Below are positions 8,929-28,719 of a DNA stretch of 64,000 nt, in pieces (positions within the stretch are counted from its first letter, which is position 1; every line of letters starts with the position of its first letter). The stretch covers positions 5,208,001 through 5,272,000 of the forward strand of contig NC_060019.1 of NCBI RefSeq assembly GCF_021134715.1, given 5' to 3'. The translations under genes and the position numbers were made by a program. The notes below the pieces were generated by a model. The model saw only the letters and a list, made by a program, of their open reading frames with translations, did no database searches and was not told the DNA's origin. Source of the stretch: Daphnia pulex. Lineage: Eukaryota > Arthropoda > Branchiopoda > Diplostraca > Daphniidae.

Positions 8929-11114
8929 GGCTGTAAGGCTGTGACAAGACACAATTAATTATTTGGTAACTACATTTAGTAAGTCAATCTATCAAGAAAC
9001 TTCATGATTAGATTTACACAATAAGTAAACAATGACACCGAAAATTCTATTGCACCGTCGGGCTGACGGTGCTCGAATGGGGTTTTGTGCTATTGCACCG
9101 TCAGGCCGCTAGGGGCGCTCTGACGGCTGACGGTTGGGGGGTACCCCTCTCTAGTCTCTACATCTGACGGCTGGAGCTACCCTACCCCTTTCTGACGGCT
9201 GGGTGTAGTACGGACTCTTTCCCCCCTTTCCTGAACCGTCAGGCCGCTAGAGGCGCTGTGACGGCTGACGGTTGGGGAGTTCCCTGTCCTCTCTACTGCT
9301 GGGTGTGAGAGAGACTCTCCGGCCTCTCCCATCTCCATGCCCATGGCAAATGTAACCTCTGGCTCTGGGCCTGGGCCCGCCAGCTAGCGGTTCCCTAAAT
9401 CTAAATTGTTATTCATATATTTTTTATTTTTGGGGAGGGCTGAATTAAAGCCAAGTTTTCAAACGATTGGCGATTGCAAAGCCCTTATATAAATTTCCAA
9501 AGTTTTTATTTTTTTTTTATCAATAAATAAAAGGAAAAAGTGTATCGATCCATTGATTGTGGAAAATTGCATCCTACTGAAAAAAGATTCCAGATTAATA
9601 TTGGAACTCTCGTATCCATGACTGAAGTGAATATGGCAAAATTGGCGGGTTTTCAAAATTTTCATATTTGGGAAATTGCAACGGGCATGCCGATGCCATT
9701 AGCCCATTAGGAAAAGACCAACATTTTTTGAAGACTTATTCGGAAAATCGAATGATAGTGCAGTCCGCGTCCGTCATTTTCTAGGTTTTTATTGATTTTT
9801 TAAGTTTTCTATACCATTTTTAAAATCGGCCAGTTCGTATTTTTTTTTTTAATCTACGAAAACAACACTTTTCTCCGCTCCGCATAGACCGTTGATGTAA
9901 ACGGAGATTTAACGGTTGAAAATCAAAATTTCCTTCCATAATCTCTCACACATTTTTCGGCTTACTAATGTTTGTATTTTGATAATAGTGCACATTTGAA
10001 TTTTTTTAAACGCAGCTCACATAAAATGACAATTGTTTCGTGTTTTCTATTTAAGGTATTGCGCATAAAACAAATAAAATAACTAAATAAGTATCAGGAC
10101 ATCAACCACTTATTAAATTTTAACTACGTTGTAAGAATATGCTCGAAAGGAAGGTATGCGGAATCAACAATCAACTGGTGGCAATCGTCGTCAAATAATC
10201 TTGCAGATGGCATTTTAGGCATCGTCTAGGTTGTAGTTAGGATTTATCCACCAACACTGAAATCTGTGAGAGAGCAGGTCATAAAAGAAAATTTGAAGAG
10301 CCTCAAAACCAAGCAAACAAACACAGAATAATACAATTGAAATTACAAAATAATTGTTCATGATAAATGACCACTAATCATAATAAATTCTATCTTGAAA
10401 AAAAACGTGCTTTCACAGCCAGTGTGCCTATAACCTGCCAATTTCAAATGATAGCACCCAATGATAGCACATTTGAGGAAGGAATTTATCTAGCTTGTGA
10501 CCCATTGTTCGTCCTTTTATTTTGCGAAGGCTGTGTGAAAACAAGACAAATCCTCAGTTTTCTCTTTCGCCCTTAACTACAACATGACTCAGGTTTAACT
10601 AACCACCGCCATGAAAGTGTGAATTAAAGAATTATGTTTAAGTCCCCCACTCCGGGATTGCGTACCACACAAATAAATAGTTCAACGAGAGCAAGGCGGC
10701 ATCGAAGCATCAAACGTAACATGTCGTGTTAGAATAATTCAAGCACATTAGCACCATTGCTTAGATTAAAAAATAACTGCAATAACTGACCCAACAATCA
10801 TTTCCTGCATGAGCATTTTAAGCAATAGAAATTTTAAACTTGCCAAGTTGGTTCAGAGTTAAATTTTAAGTACAACAATAAAACAGGGCATTAAATTCAG
10901 GATGAGATAAAATGGCTTAAGGTTCTCACTAATTCTAGTTAGACTAACAATGAAATCAAACTGTTAGAACAAATACTTTTGGTGGTGACTCCCATGCGTC
11001 CTAACTAGTCTAAAGAGGGAAGGTTTAACGCGAAAGCAATGCTCTATTATGTCGCTAACACAAGACTAGGTCAAATATTGGGGATCAACGTTACACAAGG
11101 TATTAAACATTCCA
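8929..11114. other. Intergenic: CABLES promoter side and NDRG 3' side
   Basis: No supported gene. It contains the GC-rich repeat block at 9050-9290 and otherwise AT-rich sequence. The reverse complement of TTTATT near 10516-10521 could serve as a polyadenylation signal for the NDRG gene. Confidence 0.5.
9050..9290. repeat. GC-rich repeat block with nested inverted ACCGTCAG/CTGACGGT motifs
   Basis: The unit ACCGTCAGGCCGCTAG, then GGCGCT, TGACGG and CTGACGGTTGGGG occurs twice in direct orientation, at about 9096-9141 and 9234-9275. Within each unit CCGTCAG pairs with CTGACGG, so each can fold into a stem-loop. Extra copies of CTGACGGC occur between them (9164, 9191) and an additional ACCGTCGG/CTGACGGT pair at about 9055-9070. 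Base composition differs sharply from the flanks. It looks like a non-autonomous mobile element or satellite fragment inserted near the CABLES promoter. Confidence 0.7.
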
Positions 11115-14100
11115 TCAAGCGTTAGTGGAAGCAGTAACATTGACATTAGATATAGGGTTTTCCGTAATACGGATATCAGCAACCACATCAGGTGAAGAGC
11201 AATTCTTAATATCCAGTTGAATACCATCTCCAAATAAAAGTAGTTTGTTCGCTGATGAGGAAGGAGAAGGAGCTAAAGGAATAGTCGACGTCGGAGAGAC
11301 CGAAACAAGGACTAGACATTAACGAAAAAGATTGTCGGATAAAAATAAAACCTGATCGCTACTGACGCGATCTTCTCGATAACTTGTTTGAATGCAGAAA
11401 AAGATAAATACCTTCTGCTGAAGCTGAAGCTAATGGCTTCCGAGATAAACTCAGAGCTGAAAAATAAAACAGAAACACAATTGTTAAATCATCAATACAA
11501 ATTACACTCTACTCCAAAACAGGCAATACAGAAGGTAAAAGAAGCAAAAATCATTTACCGTATCCATTCCCTTGGAGGAAGAGCCGGAGAGCCTCAACAA
11601 TTTTCGCGGGTTGTTCTTCAAGAACCATTCCGCAATCTTGTAACTGAAACAAAATATTTCTTTAATTAATAATTTGTACTTTCTTTAAAATTAGGAATAT
11701 TTAACATCGATCGAAAACTTTAAACAATAATAGGGAGAAATCAAGTATTTTTACTTTGATCCAAGTAGAAGTTGATGGATCTAATCTCGAATTAAAAGTC
11801 ACTGTGTCATCGACGTGAGGACTAAGTGCTCCAGTCAAATTCAAGACAGGAACTTCCACAGTCCGCACTGATGCCCGGCGATTCGGATCTAACTCACGAG
11901 TGATACTTAGATCTGTACGTTGAATGTACGAATCGATGAACAACGACAAATTCATTGGATTGACGTGATGTTCAAAGTATTCACGATAAACATGAACCAA
12001 ATCATGATTGCGCTCCTCCGTTAACTAGATCATAAAGGGTAGCGATTACTTATCATCGGAAAAAAATTATTACTCATTTGGAAACTCACTCGTCCAAAGT
12101 GATGCCACATCAGATAATCTAGGGCCCCTTGCGTCATACCCTTCGAACGCAAATGTCGAGAATTCAATTTTTGATACCCCCATTCAATCCATCCGGCTGT
12201 GGTTGAGATACAGTTCAAAAGACACAGTGCGTCAACCTAATACAATAACAAATTATTAATTTGATACGTCATAAAAAAATGCCTCACTACCCAAAAAAGG
12301 GGGGGGGGGTATTATTACTAAACGAATAGACTGTGTTAAATCACTTAAAAATTTGCGCTTATAAAAGAAGGAAATACACAAATAATAAATTTTTGAAACT
12401 CTCAAATAACGATAATGGGAAAAGAATACTTAATAAATTTATAAACTGATTGAAGCAAGTTACCCTCTCAGGATGCGACAGAGCAAAGCGAACCAAAATG
12501 TTGGCGCCAACACCAACTCCAAGACCAATGAATGTTTTAAGATTGAAATGCAGCATCACATCGCTTATCTGCTCGCTAAGTTCCTCAATAGTAGGATATA
12601 CGTAACTAAAAAAATCGTCAAATTATTAATGAATTACTTAATTACCAACAAAGTAATTCACTTAAAATAAAAATTTGAACTTCTTACTTCAAATCCCAGC
12701 AACATAAAGTACAAGTACTAACAAATATAATTGACTAGCTTTACCACTCACTCGATAGAAACATTTTAAATGAAAATTTTAATGGTTGATTCGCAAAAAA
12801 TTAAACAACTTTTAAAAAATCGAATTTAATGCAAAATTGGACTTTAACAATATTTTCGAGATGTAACTTGTTGGTCAAATACCCTTTATCTTGCATTGAA
12901 AGTTAACAGGTGCATTACCACGTCCTTGGATTTAAATGTAACATAGTATAAAAATAAATAAAATCCTTAAACCTTTGTACCTCATTGCAATTTAGCTTCA
13001 ACCAATAAAGTAAAAATTCGTCAGACAAATTCTTTAAAAAAACTTACTAATTGGATAACAATTGCTCACCCTTCTGGTAATGTAGCCGCGCCTTCTTCTT
13101 GACCTGGGGCATTGATATGATACAGGCAAAAATTCTGAGATAGGATACGCATCTCTGAAAAGTTAAAAAATGCCTGGAAGTTGGCCACATCTTGCCACGC
13201 GAAAAAATTGGAAAGGGAAAAAAAATCTTTTTAACTTTTGAACATTACGAAAAAAAAATCAAAAAATCATAGGAAATATGTTTCCCTACTTACGATTTAG
13301 ACCCAAATCATGATAAGTAATCATTGCAGGCTTAGTTTGATCGCCTTGTTTAGCAACAAGCAAAGTACCCCTTCCTGTTTCAATTCGCTCTTCCTGAAAA
13401 AAAAAATACAAACAAACAATGGTTTATGCACATTGAAAGATTATTAAAAACTAGACGAACAAAGAATTTGTGTTTACGATCTTCTTGCCGATATTAACTG
13501 TTTGAGTGACATAAACGAGACATGTACGGTATTTTATTTGACAAACTAAAAAACGATTAATTTTTTTGCGGTAATAACTACAAATTATAGACTAGGTAAC
13601 AACTAGCAGAAAATCATCAAAAGATTACGTAGCAGGATTGAACAAGAGTCACCTGGTAAAGGGAGGCATTTTTGTCCAATGTACGAGCAGATGGAAATTG
13701 CAATTGAACTGTCCTCAATTCAATATCATCACCAACTTCAGAAGAAACAGCCCTTCTAATATATATATAAATATGTTAATCATATCGAATTCGACAAATA
13801 TTTAAAAATATTGCAAGAAATTAGCAAATAATAAAGCTACAAACAGTAACAAAATCTTTAATGAGAATGAAAAAATGTTCTTGCAATATTTTCATGATTT
13901 GCGCTGCAATCTTCTAATCTAAATTATATTAAGAAAATTCAAACTTCACATTCACATGTAACATTTCATTGACTAAATGTTGTGATATTCCGCCAGTTCA
14001 ACATGAAGGGCTCAAAAGGTTGAACGGACCTATAGGTCGTAGAAGATCTTCATTCTCACCTTAACAAATGCTAACTAATTTTTAACCAATTATAAGAAGG

Positions 14101-14618
14101 AAAATGAGTAAGGATGAAAAGTGGTAATTTCTTAGTGAAGTAATTTTTTTTTTTTCATAATGGCTAAGTTTTGCTACCAGAATTTTCTGGAGCTTGAATG
14201 TAGGTCAAAGATGTAATGTTTATTGTGAAATTCAGGAACTTCATTTAGAAAAATTGACACAGCTCAAATATCCCAAATCACTATAAGAATTGGTTAAGAG
14301 GCAGCAATCAAGAAGAATGTTGTGAAATATAGTTAGAATAGTTATTCTGAAGTGTGTGTGCTCATGCATACTGAAAAGTATGACACAAACTGAAAGGGGC
14401 TAGCACAAACTAGTTATAAAAATCAGAAAAAATCGAAACTACCTGGTTAATGGTTTGAGATCCAGGAAAGCCTCTTTTTCATCGGGTTCATTGGTTCCAG
14501 CGCCAACAAAGGTTTTCAACGAACCCAACACATTTCGAGATACATTGGGAATCGCCGTTGTTGTGGCTCGATAAATGTCATCCATAGCAAAAGCACTGTC
14601 AGCAGACGGATTTGACAT
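11115..14618 (-). CDS. NDRG-family alpha/beta-hydrolase-fold protein
   Basis: Orthologue family of vertebrate NDRG1-4 and fly MESK2, cytosolic proteins with an alpha/beta-hydrolase fold that lacks a catalytic triad and acts in stress, trafficking and differentiation. Coding exons visible by phase: 14443-14618 (MSNPSADSAFAMDDIYRA), 13653-13755, 13294-13393 (ERIETGRGTLLVAKQGDQTK, MITYHDLGLN), 13070-13190 (NFQAFFNFSEMRILSQNF, INAPGQEEGA), then YPTIEELSEQISDVMLHFNL with FIGLGVGVGANILVRFAL (about 12470-12600), TAGWIEWGYQKLNS (12090-12218), NPMNLSLFIDSYIQRTDL (11760-12000), DCGMVLEEQPAKIVEALRLF (11550-11645), and a last exon beginning after the AG near 11321. The C-terminal tail is short and Ser/Pro-rich and lacks the SRTASG-like decapeptide repeats of vertebrate NDRG1. 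The stop TGA is at 11115-11117. Confidence 0.9.
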
Positions 14619-16307
14619 GATGTTTCACTTTGCTGCTTGCGAAATAAAATAAATTTTAGACATAATCCAGTAATAAGTGAAATATTTAACATCATTGCAA
14701 ATGCTGGTAGAGTAAATAAACAGTATCATATTCAAAATCACTAAAGTTATTGTTTAACGTCTTAAGCTAGATGGTCATTATATCAAATAGCCTTACATAT
14801 GAAGTGATCTTAGAATCAAACATATCAGAAAGAGAGCAAAATTATATTTTACTACAAAGGAAAAGTGAACTGCAAGTGAATCACAATTTGGAAGTGCAAC
14901 TAACTCTTGGTGAATTACAGTGAATAATAAATTTTAAAAATACGTAATATTGAACCGCGTTGCCTTAGAAACCAAATAAGTACAACAATTTATGCATCCT
15001 CACCTTTATCACCAACTATAATTTTAAAGAGGTATAACTTTGGGGGAAGCCAAATCACTGGAAAAATTCTGACTTGGAAATGTTGCAACTTTACGAGCTG
15101 CGATTCGACTGCAGCTGGGTGGAAAACTAACAGCGCAGATTGACTTCGGGATTGTTGGCCTCACGATTCACGAAGTCGGACTGAGGGGTAAGAGTAAGAG
15201 CAGTTAGGGGACTCAACCGCTCAAGGACCGCCTAGGAGCATGGCCACTATATTTAACAAAGCCGGAACGATGGGGACATCCACTCCACCCATTCTCCACC
15301 CCGTCTCCACCGTGTTGAAAAGTGGAGTAAATTTTTCTCTACCGCCATCTAGTTGTCGAAACGATAAACATGAAAGAATTCGACTTTTTTTTCACGAGAA
15401 ATTCGACAGTGAAATCAGTAAGTGGAATCATGGAATGGGATAGCCGATAGGCGATAGGAGGGATCAATTTCCACATATTTCCTGAATGCATCGCGGAGCA
15501 CGTTTCGCCGATTTGCAAGTGAAATATTTAAAAAAGAATAGTTAACCCATGATCAACTATTAAAATACTTTTTTAAGTGAAAAAACATTATATTTCACGT
15601 TATCCGTTTTCGAGAGCGTGAAGAGAGAATATTTTGTTTTTGTTGACGAAAAATAAATCGGTTGTTGTTTGATTTTCTTTGGGGCTTGCGAAGCCAGTGG
15701 GGTCCTTCGTCAAAGTTATCAATTTAGTTTTCATTTGACAAGCGTGCAGAATTAAATGTACCAATTTATAAGAAACATTCAGTTTTTAGATTTAGGACTT
15801 TAGGAGTATGTAGGGCCTGTAGGCTCCTATTTTTATTGATAGGTATTTAGGTTTACATTGTGCGGAGAGCCAATAGCGTGGTCAGATTTTGGCGGTAGTT
15901 TCCTCTCTTAAGCTCGAAAGCAAAAGCTCTAACCTATAATAAATGACGATTTGCAGCATGCATAACGACCATATGATAACTTATTTTATTGGGTAAACTA
16001 TTTCTTTTAGATATTTAACACAAAATATTGTGTTCCCAAACTAAGTCTGAAGACCATTTTCATAATCAGACTTCAAATTCAACAAAAAGCACAATTGCAA
16101 GACCAATAATGTATTCGATTCAAGAATTTGAATTTGAAGTCGCTTTGACGAACCTTAAAAAAGCTTAGAATGTAATAAATTGAAGGAAAGAAATTAAAGT
16201 AGAATATAAATGTAAAATCTAAAAGATAAAGCGATTAAGCTACATAGAATATAGACATTCATTGGCGATTTCCCCAACGTTAGTACTCATAGCGAAGAAC
16301 GTTTAAT
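14619..16307. other. Intergenic: NDRG promoter and anillin 3' region
   Basis: No gene supported. It contains the presumed NDRG 5' UTR and promoter just right of 14618. Reverse-strand AATAAA candidates near 15979-15986 may end the anillin transcript. The short open frame at 15240-15443 has no recognisable features. Confidence 0.5.
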
Positions 16308-19300
16308 TCACTCCAAGTTCCAAACTCTGAAGTTGGCTAAAACCCTATTTATCTGCATGCACCACAACTGACGCTCTTCTTTCAAGTCAGCGGAAATCAG
16401 ATGGCGCAGGGCTGTTTGATTGGGATAGCATGTCATAACCAACGAATCCTAGAAACAAAACAGAAAAAATGAAATCGAAAAGTTCTCTTAAACTTCAAAA
16501 AATAATAACTTGAATACTTTGTCCGTGTTCTCTACAGGTCTGACAGTGATGAGCAAAAATGTGTTTGGTCGAGCGCAAACGTCATTAGAAACTATATCGA
16601 CGTGCTCCGTTATGCATTTCCTAAGATTGATGGAGTATTGGGGTTCCTATTGATACGCAACATTCCCGATGAAATATATAACCCAAGACATATGCGAAAA
16701 TAATATAGTTCTTGAACAACCTTAAGTTTCTCATCGTCAGGGTATTTCCAGAAGAGCAATTGGTCGTTCGATAACAGACACCATCTCCTATGCCACGCCC
16801 CGAATCCACCAACATCTTCGAAAACGGTTAAAAAGCCACGTTCTTCGATCAGACTCTCAGTGTGGCTTTGGATTTTTAACTGGAGCGTTCCATCAATAGG
16901 AGAAGCAACTGGTACTTTCTCTAGTGACCACTCTCGCCTCCTCAAACTTGTTGGTGTAATGTTGGTCACTCCTACTAATCCAAAACTAGAACTACGTAGA
17001 TTAGCCGTAGAAGATCCACCTGAAACTGACAGTGGTGTTCTCGGCATTCCACGACTATCCTGAAACGTGGAAAAGTAACTTGGTTATTAAACGTCTTTAG
17101 ACGGGTATTAAATTCGAAAAACATTTCAAATAACAAATTTCTTTAAAATCTTTAACAGTGTGCATGCTTACTTGTTTCGAAAGTTTTTTTGGAGTTAACC
17201 GCATTTTGCTATTATCCTTGCGAATATGATATTTAGTTTCGTGATTCATCTTTTCTTTCCATGTTTGCAACGCATAAACTTCAATCACTACATCAAACTC
17301 TGCAGGAAGATTTCTCAGTTGCACCAAATTGGGGAAACGCAACACACCATCCTTTTAAAAGCAAAACTTAGCGAATGGAAAATATAAAAAAGAAAAAACA
17401 AAGTATTTTTAACCTGGATTCCGTCTACCGTTGACAGCATTTGCAACGGAATTACTTGGCCTCGGCTGCGTATTAGCACGATGAAATAATGTACAACATC
17501 ACCTAAAAAAATATAATTGTCATTAGATAGAAGCACACTTTTATTAGATGAATGAGTTTATGTACCCCCGCCTTTCTTAAGCATCGATAAAAAATCTTTT
17601 TTAAGTGGAAGTCCAATATTGCTGAATGACAGAGTGCCGCGAGAAGCTAGTTTGTTTGAAATCACTTTCATGGCTGCTTCACTTTTTAACCTCTGAATTT
17701 CATTGATAGCTGCTTGCTTTTTCTGGCCTGAATAAAGTAATCAAATGAGTGAGGAAAACATTCGTTAAGCCGCTTATAACGATAACCTTACTGGAAATAA
17801 GAAGCAGTTTTTCTCCTTCGACTTGCTCAGTGGAACCAGAGAACTCGGCAGTGGCTCGACATAGATTTAAGGCTTGAGAGGCTTGAGCCATAACACTTTG
17901 TTGAGTAGAGATCTAAGTAAGAAGTCAAAATATAGGGTGCGAAAGTAAGAAATAGTTTTAGAGTATCTCATACCTCTTCTTGAAGGGTGCGAATTTGCTG
18001 TTGAACAGAAACTTCAAGTGATTCATTTGACTCATAGGTTTCATGCCGTGAAGCTACTTGACGAACTTCTGGGTTCCGTACAATCTGTTTCATTGGCGTA
18101 AACGTCTTTTCCTATGACAAAAACAATGAATCTTTACAAGTTAATAGTTGAAAAAATCATTAAAAAAAGATTTTACCTTTTGCTGGCGATAAGAACTAAC
18201 GGAATGAAACAATGAAATGGCAAGGCCATCATCTTCCAATGTTAATTGATCGCAATCATCCCTTTTCTGATGTTTGGGAGACACGGAATGTTCAGTATCA
18301 CCCAATGCTTCATCTAGTAGGTCACTGATATCCGTTGAGTCATCATCATCCTATTTCAATTTTGATTCAATGGTTAACCGGGTATCAACAAATTTTGCTA
18401 TGATTCTTTTAAATTTTGTTTACCGAAATGATTTCTTTCACACCAAGATTAGGGCGCACCTGTGGTTTATCCAGTTGCATTTCTGTCAGTTTCCTCTTGG
18501 GAGTATTGATGAATTGACTCAAACCTGCTCGCCCAAGAATTTCAATAGTGAAGCTACTATCCAAATCGTAACCTGCTCTCAAATCGCCACCACTGATAAA
18601 ATTACAATTTACAAATTAGACAAATATTTTTGAAATATTGAATTGGATGTAACTAATTAACTGTGTATACATACTCTGTGCTTTTTGGAGTATTGTCCGT
18701 TTGTTGTTCATCTGACTCTGATTCGTTTTCTGTTACGCTGTCAATATCTGACAAACACGGATAGAGTTTACCCGGTTTAGGAGGGGATACTCTTATGGGA
18801 CGAACTTGATGAATTCCTGCGTACAGCGCCCCGGAAGGTTTTTGCTGTTCTTCGATATTTTTGTCAAGCGATGGTTCGGCATGAATATTGCGAAACATGC
18901 CACTCGATGGTTGATCTAAATTATATTCCTTGGAAGACGAAGCAACGGTATTCATAATATTCGGCTTCGGCGTGCAGTTAGAGATAGGACTTGAAGTTGC
19001 TGCTCCATGGGTCAGCGGTTCCGACATTTTAGTGATATTGCCACCCCTTGGGTTCTGCTGCTCCTTAAAGTGGTTTGATTTAGCAGTTTGTACGCTTGAA
19101 AGCTCTGAAAATACAACAAAGGAAGTGTTAGACAAAATACGCGAAAGAAAGTGAACTTCTTTTACCAGACACAACCGAGAGTGGAGAATTAGATTTCTCT
19201 TTCATATAAAAATCGAGATTTCCTTTATTCTTCGAATCGATGGCTGTCGTCCGTGGCGAAATAACAGAACGACTTGTTTGTGGTGTTCGTAGTTTAGAAT

Positions 19301-20753
19301 TAGAAATTTGGCCTTTGTTGTGTTCAAAGAGTGCCTTCCTTTCCGAAATTGTCATTTCAGCTGGATCTTTCATTGGCACGCGAGGCGAATCGAATTGAGC
19401 AGCCAACTCCTGCACAGAACGCATTCTATTTTCAGGCTTCTTTTTTTCTAGTTCCACAGCGCTCGATGACGAAGGGGTAGACTCGTGATTCTCTCGTATA
19501 TTCTGAGAAATTCTGGCTGATTTCATATCTGATGATATTAGACCACCTGATGGTCTCTTAGAAAATTTTCCAGCCAACTGACTTGCTGGTCCCTTTGGCT
19601 TTGCTGGAGTATTGCTTGAATGTGTAACACCAGCAGGTGATCTGGTTTTCAAGGGAGATGCTGATTTATGCGGCGATCCGGCAGTAAACGTCCAAGACTT
19701 GGCTGTTTCTTCTTCTATTTCGTTTTCTTGCTCTTTCTCAAACTCGTATATTAAACGAGACCGTGATTCAGTTGGTGTGAAACCTTGGGATTCCTATTCA
19801 TAATTTTTTTTAACAAACAAAGTAGAATAGAAAGGATAACACAAATACAATTAAAGTCTATTAAGATGAAGATCAATCTTCGCTGTTCATACCAAGCTTT
19901 GGAGAACCGATTTATCTAACGCAAGTGATTTGTAAGGAGTTGATACATCCTCATTTCCAGATACTTTCACAGGAGTGCATTCTTGTAACTGTGAGGTGGA
20001 CAATAGAAGTAAATTTGTTTTAATATTAAAAGAAAAGATAATTATGAGAACCTACCACTGATTTCACACTTGCTGCAGACTTCAAAGTAGTTGTATCTCT
20101 TATTTTAGAAGGAGTACTGGTTCCTCTAGGATTTTTCTCAGGAGTGGATGAAATTGGTTTAGGAGCTACAACAGATTCATCTACCCAATCATTTATCCGG
20201 TAGGCTAGAGCTTCCAATCTAGTTTTTCTTGACACTTGTAATGGAGAAGTTTGATCACTTGGAACCTCAATTTTTGTAGGGCTGTGTCTTAAATGTTTGA
20301 TACCTATTAAAGAAGATAACGGAACAAAATACTTTAGTTTTCCATTTTTTTTAGAACTTGATGCATAGTTAATGAACCACAGTGAAATAGTTTCTGCCTC
20401 AACCCACACAATTAAATTAGTTGTTTAAATAAATACCTGCATCATTTTCCTTTCGAATTACATTTCTTTTTTCCTCGAAATTACACAATGGTATGTTTTC
20501 ATCAATATCTGAAATTTGGCTTGAATTTGATGGAATGGTTTGATTCTCTAGTTTACTAGATGACAATGAGCCCAACCCGGAGTTGGGCTTCACTTTCATC
20601 ATCTCTTGCCTCTGCTTTGTTCTTTTTATCATGTTCTGAAAAATGTTAATACAACTTGTAAGTATGACAACACAACATCAATGAAATCAAAAGTGAAAAT
20701 ATTTTGATGGCACCATAACAAAAAAATATGCAGACCTGAGTAAATAAATCCAT
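16308..20753 (-). CDS. Anillin (actomyosin ring scaffold)
   Basis: Anillin (Scraps in flies) scaffolds the cytokinetic ring by binding actin, myosin II, septins and RhoA at the equatorial cortex. The first exon encodes MDLFTQ (start 20751-20753), and the next continues NMIKRTKQRQEMMKVKP, matching the conserved anillin N-terminus. The disordered middle contains RLEALAYRINDWVDE (about 20190), RSVQELAAQFDSPRVPMKDP and ERKALFEHNKGQ (19330-19430), typical of the myosin/actin-binding region. The anillin homology domain includes LASRGTLSFSNIGLPLKKDF (17590-17650). The PH domain includes ERGFLTVFEDVGGFGAWHRR, WCLLSNDQLLFWKYPDDE (16740-16845), ARPNTFLLITVRPVENTDK and a last exon with SADLKEERQLWCMQINRVLA, ending VWNLE. 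The stop TGA is at 16308-16310. About 15 exons with short introns. Confidence 0.95.
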
Positions 20754-23126
20754 TTTCTTCAAACAATGAAGATGTGACAAACATGTGATTAAATTGTATC
20801 CAGTAAGAGACTTGAGTGAGTACTTATTACTTTACTGCAACGTTTTTTGTGATATTTGTAACCGAGTCTATAGTCGAAATATCGTGCTCCTAACGATTCG
20901 CGTGAGTTTTAAACAGCTAAAAAACCAAAACTAGACTGCAATATGTAAGAACCGACTGTGAGTACGTTATCGTTGTGAACCGTTGAAGTCCCAAGTCCCA
21001 ACAGTCCTATTTCAAATTTGACACTTACGTTACACACCCACTAGTTGGCGCTACAGGACATTAGCCAACACAAAACCTATTATTACAAATGGCTAACCTA
21101 GATATTCTTTGGTTGTTTACTAAATTACTGCTTTCTTGTGGATTCTGTATTCTGAGGTAGAAAATGTAGTAAATTGACGCAGAATTGTTTTAATCATTTG
21201 AGTAATACAATTTTTAAAGCTACAATTTCAATGAAAGTTTATATATTAAATGGTTAATTTAAAAAAAGAGAAGCTTCACTGAGTAGCAATTTTTCTGTCA
21301 ATTTCCAAATTTCAAATATTCAAAAATTAACGGAAAATCAATATGGAGTCATTGATTAATCTTCTGACACTGAATAAAGCCGTGCTAATATCAGCAACTT
21401 GGACAACAACTTAAAACTAGTGTTATATATACATGGAGCTAAATTAACCCGACAAGGCGACAATGCGCTCAATAACTAAGCCCCGCTTGAAGCTTTCAAC
21501 TAAATCCGGAAAGAAATTTCGAATTCTAAAATTTTCACGTTATTCATCTTTCGATTTCAAGCCGGATTTGACGAAATTTTTTTTATCAGAATCAGAATGA
21601 CGAAATTCACTTCCATTTAGGAAATATTTAAGTTGGCAATTTTGGTTACAGGCTCACAGCCTGCATATAGCCATATATCACTTAATTTAGATTTTCATAA
21701 ATTTTCAGCTTTCAAATAATAGCAACAATGACTGACTCTTATCGAGCAAGTGGTTGTACAATCATTTTTTGAATTTAAAGAAGACGTAAACTGTGATTAC
21801 GCAACATGATTTGGTAATAAAAAAGGAAGCAACAATTTGCGAGCTTTTTTCTACTTTTCTTTCACTTTTCTATTAACAACGAAGGATTTTAAAACGTAGA
21901 TATACGCCACCCCCACTTACAAATTAAATTACGACATATTTAGTTGACTTATTAGTGTTTGGCCAGTGGGTCTGCAGGCGTTGCACGAGGCATTTCTTAT
22001 GTTTTGTTTTGTTTTGAAGGATAAAATTAGAATTCTCCCCTTTTTATTTTATTCTTATTTTGCAGTAACAGTACACGATAAAATGAAAAGAGAAGTTTTG
22101 ATGTATAACTTGTATCACCATGGCAAATAGCAACATTAGAAACACATCAGGCGCACAGTAGTTACCGGTGAATCAGAAAACCCGGCACATGAAGTACTGA
22201 TCCAGCAATCGACTTATTCTTGGCTCATCTATCTTTCTTCAGTGAAACATTAGTAAATCACAAATACCCAAGTTATGTATTGTGGGAACATATGGATGAA
22301 TGTTTCTGAGAAAACTAAGTGTTTAATAAGCGGTCTTCCGTCCAGATTCCATATACTTCACCGAACTGTGATATGCACTTATTCGAAATTAAAATGCTCT
22401 ATGTTGCGCACAGACGAAAAAGTGAAGATAGGAAGCTGAGCATGCAAAAACTATAATTCAAGTTATGATTTTTCTAGTTCTCTCTCATATGCATACATTT
22501 TGTTTGTTAAAGAAGATTAAGAAAAAACGGGTGAAGTGGGAACTCAATCCTTACAACAAGGAATACAATGAAGTTTGAGAGACCAATAGGCTTCATTCAA
22601 ACGGATGTAGAGGAATAATAAATTGAAACAACGACGGTCACCAACATTGACAGGGCGTAGACGGAGGTGGCATGAAGGAAACGAAGGAAAAGAGCTACAA
22701 CAATGACTAGTACCAAAATATGAATCATCAAGACAGAACTAATCACTAAAGGTTACCAACAGTTTTTTTTTAAATATTCAAACCAAACGTAATGATGATG
22801 AAGTTCAAGTTCTACCTCCGCGATAAACTCTAGCAGTTGCCTGTGCTGTTGTTTAGTTGCACTGGAAAATATAAGTCTGGGAGGATGAGTGACAAAGAAA
22901 GAGGGCACACAGAACGCGTTTTTGACGACAAATAATTGAACATCATCAGGTAGAAAGACAACAGAAACGCCACAAAGGGTTGAGGTTGGGATGTTCAGTG
23001 GGTTGGGCAAAGAATGCCGTTCTGTTTTTTTTTTGTTTTTTTTCAACTCAAATACAAAATGTATGATGGCATTCGGTACAAGGACGCCACAATTCCTAGC
23101 CGGGGCCCCTTATTCTTCTCTCTTCT
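20754..23126. other. Intergenic: anillin promoter and PKA 3' UTR
   Basis: No gene supported. The right part is probably the 3' UTR of the PKA transcript that uses the distal last exon; reverse-strand AATAAA candidates lie near 22043-22065. The anillin 5' UTR and promoter lie just right of 20753. The open frame at 22753-23046 looks fortuitous. Confidence 0.5.

Positions 23127-28719
<5,593 letters not shown>

Noticed and set aside
9050..9290. Possible CRISPR-like repeat array
   Set aside because: Only two full units with unequal spacing, in animal DNA. The motifs fold on themselves, which fits a transposon relic better.
22753..23046. 97-codon minus-strand frame in the presumed PKA 3' UTR
   Set aside because: Low-complexity ends and no domain. 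The position fits untranslated sequence.
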